Part shown: one piece after another, positions 55,004 through 62,643 of the stretch
How positions within the stretch are numbered: position 1 is the first letter of the stretch
Layout of the letters: the number at the start of each line of letters is the position of its first letter
The notes under the pieces: generated by a model
What the model was told of the DNA's origin: nothing
Seen by the model: only the letters and a program-made list of their open reading frames with translations
The model's database searches: none
Translations under genes and position numbers: made by a program
From: Nitrosomonas oligotropha
GTDB taxonomy: Bacteria; Pseudomonadota; Gammaproteobacteria; Burkholderiales; Nitrosomonadaceae
Assembly (NCBI RefSeq): GCF_900106555.1
Contig: NZ_FNOE01000018.1
Location: forward strand, 1-64,000
Length of the DNA: 64,000 nucleotides
Reading direction: 5' to 3'

Positions 55004-55031
55004 TTGCATTTTAACCATTATTTACTATAAT
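55004..55031 (+). promoter_or_regulatory. Promoter of the RTX gene
   Basis: TTGCAT (55004-55009), 16 bases, TATAAT (55026-55031). Transcription would start near 55038, inside the Fur-like site that begins at the next base. The same -35, spacing and -10 sequences occur in front of bfd. Confidence 0.72.
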
Positions 55032-55050
55032 AGGAATCATTCTCATTATT
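55032..55050 (-). promoter_or_regulatory. Fur-box-like operator upstream of the RTX gene
   Basis: On the minus strand AATAATGAGAATGATTCCT matches the 19-base Fur consensus (GATAATGATAATCATTATC) at 13 positions. It is adjacent to the -10 element and covers the predicted start, the classic position for repression. It differs by one base from the site at 62415. Confidence 0.72.
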
Positions 55051-55138
55051 ATTTATTCAATATAATGAGACAAGGCAGAAAAATCACCGCATTTATTTGT
55101 TAAATGCACACATCAGATTAGAAATAGGAGGCAACATC

Positions 55139-55795
55139 ATGGCAGTCACCACTAGACCTCGTCCCAATCTAGGATCGGGATCGGTCAAATTTATCGATGG
55201 TTTTCCTTTTGAAGGGATTGGTTCCGCCGGGTTCACCGACAATGATTTACTGTATATAGGCGATGACTTAGACAATGCCATCACGGGGGGTACAGGGCAT
55301 GACGAGTTTGAAGGCAGAAACGGTAATGACACGCTGAAAGGTGGGGATGGCAATGATACGCTGAAAGGCGGAGATGGCAATGACGATATCGACGGCCAGG
55401 AAGGTACTGATAAATTATTTGGCGGCGCAGGCGACGATATCCTGAGAGCGGGTGGCAGCAAGCCGGTCATCATCACTGTAGAAGGCGGCAGAAGAACACT
55501 TGTGCAGGGTGATCTCGACCGGCTCACCGGGGAAAGCGGCAACGATACCTTTGGCTTCTATGGTTATGGAAGGTTTCAAGTCACGGATTTCACGATTGGT
55601 GAAGACCGGTTATTTTTCGATTCACAAGCCCTCGGAATCGATTCGGTACCGCAACTGCTTTCTTTTATCACGAATATCACCGATAACGGTGACGCCGGTT
55701 TTACCGCTGAATTTCTCAATGGCGCGGCTTCCATTGAGCTGGTTGGCGTCAACGTAAATGCGATTACCGCCGACATGATTGTATTCAATCTGTAA
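55139..55795 (+). CDS. Small RTX calcium-binding protein
   Basis: The 218-residue protein is read from the ATG at 55139, which follows AGGAGG near 55127. It has four or more RTX nonapeptides ([36 protein letters not shown]) at about residues 60-105 that form a calcium-bound beta-roll, then a C-terminal region (about 130-218: [38 protein letters not shown]) like those of RTX proteins exported by type I secretion. There is no N-terminal signal peptide. The promoter and operator indicate iron repression. No type I secretion genes lie near. Role: probably a small extracellular calcium-folded protein of unknown job. Confidence 0.82.
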   Translation: MAVTTRPRPNLGSGSVKFIDGFPFEGIGSAGFTDNDLLYIGDDLDNAITGGTGHDEFEGRNGNDTLKGGDGNDTLKGGDGNDDIDGQEGTDKLFGGAGDDILRAGGSKPVIITVEGGRRTLVQGDLDRLTGESGNDTFGFYGYGRFQVTDFTIGEDRLFFDSQALGIDSVPQLLSFITNITDNGDAGFTAEFLNGAASIELVGVNVNAITADMIVFNL

Positions 55796-55834
55796 GCTTC
55801 ATTCTCAATTCTCCTTTAGTTCTTCCTTACTCAT

Positions 55835-55869
55835 AATGGCCAACCCCGGATCTTCCAGGGTTGGCCATT
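55835..55869. terminator. Strong terminator between convergent genes
   Basis: Perfect 12-bp stem AATGGCCAACCC (55835-55846) and GGGTTGGCCATT (55858-55869) with an 11-base loop, followed by a T-rich run. It separates the RTX gene from the multicopper oxidase gene that ends at 55895. Confidence 0.88.
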
Positions 55870-55894
55870 TTCTTTTCTTCTTTAAAGATAAGTT

Positions 55895-56968
55895 TTATTC
55901 AACGATGAAGTTCGTCATCATGCCAGCATTGATATGATCATTGACATGACAGTGATACATCCATCGTCCAAGGACATCGGGTTGCATATCCAGGGTCTTG
56001 GTAGCCGCTGGCAATACTTCCGTCACATCCAGGCGATTACCGTTGTGCAACAACGTGGCGCCGTGCCAATGCGGGGAATGCAAATCGACTTCGGTTCCCA
56101 TACCCAGAATGTACCAGCGCACCCGCTCCCCTTTACGCATGGAATAACCGAGATTATTACCATAAACCAAGCCATTGATGCTATGCATTAAATTACTCTC
56201 TTGGAATTCGTCCACACCGGGATCGCAAATTCCGCTGCAGGCGGCAAGATTGGTTGCCAGATGCACGCTGGCATTCTCGTCAAATACGGTAAACAGCGAT
56301 ATAAATTCACGGTTAACATCTCTGGGCACTCCATCCTGGCTTGCAAATTCACGCTTGGCAATAATTATCGGGCCGATCAATCCAGCATTGGTATCAGCCG
56401 CTTCATCGACATGACTGTGATAAATCCAGGCAATCGATGAGGGATCATTCGGACCTGGTCCAGCACGTTCAGGTACATCCCACGAATAGGTAAATTCCCC
56501 ACCCGGCGCGACTACACCGTCCGGTTGATGTTCGTTACTTGCTACATGTGAATGCGGCGCACCTTCATTGGCAGCGGTATAGCGCACCCCATGCGGATGG
56601 ATACTGGCAGGAAAGCGGGTGTTATTTCTAAAGTGCACGACGATCCGGTCACCGACCGCGGCACGGATGACCGGCCCCAAGATCCCCAGATGCATTTCTT
56701 CCGCGCGGCGTGGTTTTAACGCGCGGAATCCTGCGGTATATTCACGGTAAATCGATTTCAGATACCGGCGGCCGATTCCTTGCTCGATAAATACCCGTTG
56801 CTCGGCGGCAAATTCCTTGCCTGTCATCGGATTGATAGGAAATGCAGGAGCATAATCCCATTGCACTTCATCTGCCGCTATCCAATATTCCCGAGCTGCC
56901 AATACCGGACTGGCAACTAATGCCAGCCAGACGATAACAGCGACCATAGAACCAAATTTTTTCTGCAT
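55895..56968 (-). CDS. Two-domain ceruloplasmin-like multicopper oxidase
   Basis: The 357-residue exported enzyme has a signal peptide (ending SPVLA) and opens REYWIAADEVQWDYAP, close to the starts of ceruloplasmin and hephaestin repeats. Copper motifs HPHGVRY, HSHVDEA, HSPHWHGATLL and HCHVNDHINAGMM are present. The first domain has HSH instead of HCH, so it lacks a type 1 copper; the second has the Cys. This is a type-1-in-domain-2 arrangement, as in small laccases and some two-domain oxidases. Ferroxidase activity is plausible from the relatives and from the iron-linked neighbours, not shown. No Fur-like site lies in its own 245-base upstream gap. Confidence 0.88.
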   Translation of the reverse strand: MQKKFGSMVAVIVWLALVASPVLAAREYWIAADEVQWDYAPAFPINPMTGKEFAAEQRVFIEQGIGRRYLKSIYREYTAGFRALKPRRAEEMHLGILGPVIRAAVGDRIVVHFRNNTRFPASIHPHGVRYTAANEGAPHSHVASNEHQPDGVVAPGGEFTYSWDVPERAGPGPNDPSSIAWIYHSHVDEAADTNAGLIGPIIIAKREFASQDGVPRDVNREFISLFTVFDENASVHLATNLAACSGICDPGVDEFQESNLMHSINGLVYGNNLGYSMRKGERVRWYILGMGTEVDLHSPHWHGATLLHNGNRLDVTEVLPAATKTLDMQPDVLGRWMYHCHVNDHINAGMMTNFIVE

Positions 56969-57031
56969 GACAATAACGTCCTTTTATTAACCATCTTTCA
57001 CTGCATGTAATCGTTACATTTAGCGCTAGCA

Positions 57032-57131
57032 GCGATCGCTTATATTCTGCGATCGCACCTGTGATAAGAATGGCTAGCTATAGACAGGGGGTGTCGTGGC
57101 TGGCTACGGCTGGCTCCGCGATCGCGGAGCC
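57032..57131. repeat. Three GCGATCGC octamers and a 20-base palindrome
   Basis: GCGATCGC occurs at 57032-57039, 57049-57056 and 57118-57125. The third is the centre of a perfect 20-base palindrome, GGCTCCGCGA followed by its mirror TCGCGGAGCC (57112-57131). The region lies between the multicopper oxidase gene and the end of the 748-residue gene. No T-run follows, so it does not look like a terminator. Confidence 0.7.
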
Positions 57132-57213
57132 GGATCTGAAATACCGCGAGTAAATCTCTTTAACACAATTCCCCCTCACAGAAGGGCTAAGACTGCGAGG
57201 GAGGAAGTCTGTC

Positions 57214-59460
57214 CTACAACAACTTACTCTCGTATTCCGCAAGAATTCCGGTCATTATTGACCGCAATGCAACGGCTCTATCTGCATTGCCGTTATTGAT
57301 CGCGTCTTTCAGGTCGCGAATTGAATTTTCCAGACTGGCGCGTTTCGATGCATTCAAGCGCTGACCGAGATCGGCCAAGAAAACGCCGGTATACAGCGAC
57401 AATCTTTCCAAGGCCAACATCGCTTGATTCTTATCGGCTGTGAAATTGGCTTCGATTTGATGAATACTTCTTTCTACCTGCCCCAGGATACCTTTGCTGA
57501 TCTCACTGACGATCTTATCGGCAACGACATTGGACAGTGCACCCGTGAACTGAGCTTTGATCTGATTGCTTCCCGATAGATTATCCTGGGCGATAAAACC
57601 TTCCACGATGCGGTAAAAATATTCGCCTTCGATTTGTTTTTCCCTGGCTTCGTCCACGTCGGCGGTTCTATTTTCGATAATACCTTGAACTTCCCGCAGT
57701 ACACCGATCAGAAAACTCCTGACCAAGGGAACGACGATATTTTCTCTCGCCAGCGCCAATGTTTGCGCATCGCCTGTGTCGGTTTTATCGAATGCTCGTT
57801 TACCTTGAATAAAGGCGGCGGTGATTTGATAGTCGAGATCCGGATCGCTACCCGACACAATCGATTGTTTGTCTGAAGAAAGTACTTTGTCTTCCTTATT
57901 CGCCGTTTTGGCAATCGCCGAGTAAGCGGTATACGCTCTATCCCATTCGAGCGCAAGTGCATCCGCCGATAAATTGCCGAACTGCTCCTGAACCAGCGTG
58001 ACACGGTTGTATACAACCAACGCAAACATTTTCTGCAGCGACTTATCGATCACTTGCAAAGCCAAAGGAACCTGATCGCCGGATTTAACTTGTGCAATGG
58101 CTGCCGAAACATCTAGATCGATTGTTTGCCCATAGATTTGATCGACCAGTTGTGTCAGTTGTTGCAGATCTGCGCCATATTTTGTTGCGATAGCATCGGC
58201 ATCGATCGGCACTTGATTCCGCAGACTGTCGATTGCCTGATAATCGGCAAGCGCATTCTCAACGATGGGGGTATGTTGCGCTACTTCATATTGAGCACGA
58301 TTCAGCGCGTTTTCATACTTTGTCAGAATAGCCGATATGGCATTGCGCGCCAGCTCGGATTTAGGTGCACTGAGTTCATTGCTGGCAGTCATTAAATTTT
58401 CCAGCTCTTTTTCCAGGCTGCCACGGTCAGCGGCACCCAAGCGCAATTCGAGATCGGGCAACAGGACTCTGGCAAAATATTTCGCACCCGCCGCTTCGGC
58501 CACGGCATGTGGGCGGTCTTTTTCCGTGATAGCACTTGCTTGACCATTCATTTCAGCAACGACGCGGCCAATAAAACCTTTCCCTAACTCGCTGACAATC
58601 TCATCGGCAACGACTTTTGATGAGTCCCCTGTCAATTGCGCTTTTATCCTCAGGCTACCAGCAGGGTTTCCTCTAGCCACCAGCGATTCAATAACACGAT
58701 AGAAAATTTCTCCTTCCTTGAGCTCAATGCTGGTTTCTTCCGGATCCGCGGCTCTATTCGCAATGGCACCGGCAACTTCACGTAATACCGCAATGTAGTA
58801 AGCGCGTGCAAGTGACATCCGTATTGCGTAACGGGCGATTTGCACCGTGACAAAGTCTTCTTCCGGATTACTTTTATTTAATGCTGTTCTAATTCTGGAA
58901 AAGTGATCGTTCACTTCAACATCGAGTCCTGGATTGCTGCCAGCTTCAAGCGCTTGACGATCAGTTGTCAATATTTGATTTTCTCTGGCCACAGTAGCGG
59001 AGATGGCTTGAAATGCAGCCACCGATTCGTCCAGCATGGCTATTAAAGCAACTGATGTTCCGGTTTCAAATTGATCGCGGATAGCGGCGATACGATTCCA
59101 GATCGATTGATAAAACACGCGCTGCAACGTCTTGTCGACGACTTGCGCCGCGAGTCTTGGCGCATAATCGTTTTTAATATCGTCAATGGCCGCCAGCACA
59201 TCGCTGTCCAGACTTAACGAATTGGCAGTATCGATCTCTTGCGTCAGCGTTTGCAAAGCGCCTGCATAAGCATTTGCAATGGCATCACCGTTAATCGACA
59301 CTTCTCTGCGCAACGTTCCAATTGTCCTGTAAGCAGTGACCGCGGATTCAATGGCCGCAGTATTTGAAGCCGCAACCGCATTATTAATTACAACCATGAA
59401 ACATAAACTCACGATCAACAACATACTTAGTGAATTTATGAGTCTCCTCAATAAATACAT
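57214..59460 (-). CDS. Exported protein of two tandem ~355-residue repeats, unknown function
   Basis: I do not recognise the family. The 748-residue product has a signal peptide (ending NNAVAAS). Residues ~40-390 and ~394-748 are related: YRTIGTLRREVSINGDAIA / YQAIDSLRNQVPIDADAIA, GEIFYRVIESLVAR / GEYFYRIVEGFIAQ, SKVVADEIVSELGKG / SNVVADKIVSEISKG, and LLPDLELRLGAADRGSLE / FLADLGQRLNASKRASLE. The units are mostly helical with no Cys and few His; conserved Glu and Tyr could bind a ligand. GAGGAG precedes the ATG, and a Fur-like site lies 38 bases upstream. It lies between a ceruloplasmin-like oxidase and a siderophore receptor, so a periplasmic iron-handling role is inferred. Confidence 0.82.
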   Translation of the reverse strand: MYLLRRLINSLSMLLIVSLCFMVVINNAVAASNTAAIESAVTAYRTIGTLRREVSINGDAIANAYAGALQTLTQEIDTANSLSLDSDVLAAIDDIKNDYAPRLAAQVVDKTLQRVFYQSIWNRIAAIRDQFETGTSVALIAMLDESVAAFQAISATVARENQILTTDRQALEAGSNPGLDVEVNDHFSRIRTALNKSNPEEDFVTVQIARYAIRMSLARAYYIAVLREVAGAIANRAADPEETSIELKEGEIFYRVIESLVARGNPAGSLRIKAQLTGDSSKVVADEIVSELGKGFIGRVVAEMNGQASAITEKDRPHAVAEAAGAKYFARVLLPDLELRLGAADRGSLEKELENLMTASNELSAPKSELARNAISAILTKYENALNRAQYEVAQHTPIVENALADYQAIDSLRNQVPIDADAIATKYGADLQQLTQLVDQIYGQTIDLDVSAAIAQVKSGDQVPLALQVIDKSLQKMFALVVYNRVTLVQEQFGNLSADALALEWDRAYTAYSAIAKTANKEDKVLSSDKQSIVSGSDPDLDYQITAAFIQGKRAFDKTDTGDAQTLALARENIVVPLVRSFLIGVLREVQGIIENRTADVDEAREKQIEGEYFYRIVEGFIAQDNLSGSNQIKAQFTGALSNVVADKIVSEISKGILGQVERSIHQIEANFTADKNQAMLALERLSLYTGVFLADLGQRLNASKRASLENSIRDLKDAINNGNADRAVALRSIMTGILAEYESKLL

Positions 59461-59498
59461 ACAAACTCCTCTATAAAATAAAGATTAACGATAATACA

Positions 59499-59517
59499 AA
59501 TGATAACTATTATTATT
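59499..59517 (-). promoter_or_regulatory. Fur-box-like operator upstream of the 748-residue gene
   Basis: On the minus strand AATAATAATAGTTATCATT matches 13 of 19 Fur-consensus positions. It is 38 bases upstream of the start codon. Confidence 0.5.
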
Positions 59518-59558
59518 TACAGCTGCAACTAAAAAATATATCGTTTTATTTTTGTGAG

Positions 59559-61962
59559 CTAAAAATTGGCAATCAAAGTCGCTCTGATCGCAATGGGTGA
59601 ACCTGGAGCAATGTTAAAATCGTTTTGTGCGGAAGCGAAATATTTCGTATTAAATAAATTTTCTATATTTAACTGACCGCGGAAACTTTTGGTGAATTGC
59701 GTAAAAAGCGCTGCATCCACGCGAGTAAAATCAGGCAAAGTAACGCGATTCGTCAATGAAGCAAGCATGCTATCCCGGTGAATCACACCAAATGCTGCGC
59801 CGATACTCGGCGTAATATCGTAACGGCTCCACATTGAAAAAGTATGACGCGGAAGCTCCGCTACCGACGCGCCTTTCTTCGCAACGCCTTGGATGTCGCT
59901 GGTGATTTCGCCGACTTGATAGGCATACCCCCCCCATCACGCTCCAATTTGAGGTCAACTGTCCGGACAAACTGACTTCAACACCTTCGGTACGTTGCCC
60001 TTTGGTCAGAAAAGTTTGTCCGCCGACCACCGAGTTGATGACATTAGTGCGATCCAGCTGATAAACCGCAGCAGTAAACGCTAAATCCGGCCGCATATCC
60101 CATTTCACCCCTGTCTCCAGCGTTGTGAATTTTTCCGGTTTTAGTGTTTCAGTCGTGACGTTCAAGGCTGTCAGCTGATCACCGGCACGCGGTACATAGG
60201 CCTGACTATACGTTGCATAAAATGAAACAGGAGTGATAGGTTTATAGATCAAACCAAAACGGGGTGCGATCAGATCGTCTCTCGTCTTTAAATGCTCTCT
60301 CAAGCCATTTTTCTGCTGGAAATCCACTTCAAACAGGTCATAACGCACCCCCACAATCGCTTGCAGCTGCGGAATGATTTCGATCTGATCCTGAATATAA
60401 AGCGAAGTCACGTTGACAACGCTACGGTTCAATGCATCAACATCCCCGTCCCTGCCGCCATTCCTGGTTCTAAAAGTAATGGGAACATGAGTGATCGGAT
60501 TACTGAAAGAAACCGGCAGGCTTGTCATAGCCAGACTATTATTAAATAAGCCCGTTGCACGCCGGTTATGGGTTTCCTGGCGCCCCACTTCGATACCGGC
60601 CATCAGCGTATGCGCAATAGGACCTGTGTTTAAGGAATACAGCAAGTTTGTTTGATTAAAAACATTTTCTCGTTTAGTCGCATTGCTATAAGCCCCCAGC
60701 GAAACTTCATTGAGCACATCATCCAATCCGCCGCTGGCAAACACATTCTGATAGAACTTATCATAAGTCGCATAATTCGTGCGATTCTGCAGTGTAACGC
60801 CGGTATCGAATTTATGTTCGATCAAAGAATTAAATGCGAGTACATCGACATTCGCATGGCTGCGTCGCGGATCCCCGAAGAATTGCGATCGATCCACATC
60901 GACAGGCCGCCCCATGAATGAAGTAATGCCTCGATCTGCGGTGCGATCGTCGTGATATCGTTCCATACCGGCAATAATCTTGGTGCGATGCGTCGGTTTT
61001 AGCGTAACCGTCGGGGAGATACCCAGCCTTTCCATGCTGACACCGTCCCGGAAGCTGCCAGCATCCTCGTAAAGCGCATTCAAGCGAACCGCAGCCATAT
61101 CATTAATCACATACCCGACATCGGCGGTCATTCTTTTCAGATTAAAGGATCCCCCTTGGAAAGAGAATTCATTCGTCGGATTCCAATTCGCCTGCTTGCT
61201 GACACGATTAACCACACCACCCGAGCCACCCCGGCCAAAAATCATGCCGTTGGCGCCTTTGAGCACTTCAACGCGCTCAATGTTATAAAGATCTCGGTAA
61301 TATTCCACATCATCACGGATACCATCGGTAAAAAAATCACCGGTTGAGCGATTACCGCGAAATACCAGCGCATCGCGATTGCCTTCGCCCTGCGAGATAC
61401 CGACGCCGGGCACATAACGGACCGCATCGCCGATGCTTCGGACCGATTGATCTTTAATCAATTCATTGGTTATCACCGAGATAGCTTGCGGTACATCCCG
61501 CAGCAATGTATTGGTTTTTGTCGCCGTACTGGTGCTCACTGCCGCGTAGCGATTGGTATTGCTCGCCGTGACTTGTATTGCTGGCAATGTGGTGACGGCC
61601 GGTTCAGGAGAGGCCGAAGGTACTACGACGATGGCAAAACCATCGTCGCGCTGCGCCACTTGCAAACCAGAACCAATAAGCAATTGATCGAGCGCTGCTT
61701 TGATCTCAAAATCACCCGTCAAACCATGCGTGACTTTCCCCTGCAATAGCGCAGGATCCAAGGCAAGTTTAATTCCGGCTTGTTGTGAGAATTGCGTGAG
61801 TGCGTCGTGCAGATAGCCGGCAGAAATATCGTAGGTCCGCACTGCCGCTGAAGTGTTTATTGATTGTGCAACGCTAGGTTGAGGCAAGAAAACTGCGGCT
61901 AGACACACACTGACGAATACTGCACAAAAACAGATGTATCTAGTAAAACCACGAATAGTCAT
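59559..61962 (-). pseudogene. TonB-dependent siderophore receptor, frameshifted at a G8 run
   Basis: Outer-membrane receptor that imports ferric siderophores with TonB energy. The chain has a signal peptide (ending PSVAQ), an STN signalling domain (about 40-100: YDISAGYLHDALTQFSQQAGIKLALDP), a plug (LLRDVPQAISVITNELIKDQ, RGNRSTGDFFTDGIRDD, RVEVLKGANGMIFGRGGSGGVVN) and a barrel. At 59928-59935 the coding strand has eight G where seven would keep frame (NWSVMGG then YAYQVGE). The rest (to 59559) ends in the normal LIANF. Total length 2404 bases is one more than a multiple of three. An STN domain suggests a sigma/anti-sigma partner, but no fecIR genes adjoin. Confidence 0.9.
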
Positions 61963-62010
61963 ATCAAGAGTGAGTGCAAAATTATTTTTGCAGTGCTTAC
62001 CCGATTCGAG

Positions 62011-62029
62011 GGTAAATATTATTATTAAA
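62011..62029 (-). promoter_or_regulatory. A/T-rich Fur-like site upstream of the receptor
   Basis: On the minus strand TTTAATAATAATATTTACC matches 13 of 19 consensus positions, 49 bases upstream of the receptor start. The match is less specific than the others because the DNA is A/T-rich. Confidence 0.35.
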
Positions 62030-62124
62030 ATGCGGTGAATTGAATAACTAACCCGGATTCACCGGCAAGATTCCACAATCTGCCGGGAAATCCTTATTGC
62101 GCCAAAACTATTCTTGGATTTCCC

Positions 62125-62349
62125 TCAGACCACTGTTTCGCACACGCGAGTTGATTGAGGAGTAAAATTTTGCAGCTGAGATTTCTGCACCAATGTCTGA
62201 TCCAGAACCTCTTTTGCATGGCACGCGCACAGACCACATTGCTCCGTTACTCCCAAGCTGGCTTTTAAATCCCTCATCCGGCCCGCGCCTTGGTAAACTG
62301 CCTCACGCAGCGCGCTTTCCGTTACACCTTTGCAAATACATACATACAT
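62125..62349 (-). CDS. bfd: Bacterioferritin-associated ferredoxin
   Basis: The 74-residue 2Fe-2S protein reduces the iron in bacterioferritin so that it is released. It shows the BFD Cys pattern CIC (4-6) and CGLC with nearby Cys (38-41), and VTESALREAVYQGAGRMRDL with the usual helices. Low iron is when it is needed, and a strong Fur-like operator plus promoter lie upstream. No bacterioferritin gene is in the window. Confidence 0.92.
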   Translation of the reverse strand: MYVCICKGVTESALREAVYQGAGRMRDLKASLGVTEQCGLCACHAKEVLDQTLVQKSQLQNFTPQSTRVCETVV

Positions 62350-62414
62350 TTTAAATACCTTGCGATCTATATTTAAAAAATTCTTGTCTTTAAAATAACG
62401 ATCTAATGATCATT

Positions 62415-62433
62415 AATAATGAGAATGATTCTT
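62415..62433 (-). promoter_or_regulatory. Fur-box-like operator upstream of bfd
   Basis: AATAATGAGAATGATTCTT matches the Fur consensus at 13 of 19 positions and the site at 55032 at 18 of 19. It lies 66 bases upstream of the bfd start and just downstream of the -10 element. Confidence 0.72.
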
Positions 62434-62434
62434 A

Positions 62435-62462
62435 ATTATACTCATTTCTTTATGAAATGCAA
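62435..62462 (-). promoter_or_regulatory. Promoter of bfd
   Basis: On the minus strand TTGCAT (62462-62457), 16 bases, TATAAT (62440-62435). Same elements and spacing as the RTX promoter, and again followed by a Fur-like site. Confidence 0.72.
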
Positions 62463-62643
62463 GATATCCAGCAAACCCGCTATCACTGAATATAAAATAC
62501 CTGATAGTCAGTCCTATCTTGGTTATCAACAAAAATTTGTTGAGTCGGTGCAAGACATATAGCATACTTACTGCGCTTCGATTTTCAGTACGCACTTTCC
62601 GCGGAACATCACTCAGATCCTCTAAATTTTCACAGGCAATTTA

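Noticed and set aside
61963-62124. FecI/FecR genes for the STN-bearing receptor
   Set aside because: There is no room for them and no such genes in the window; the STN domain may be a remnant or its partners lie elsewhere.
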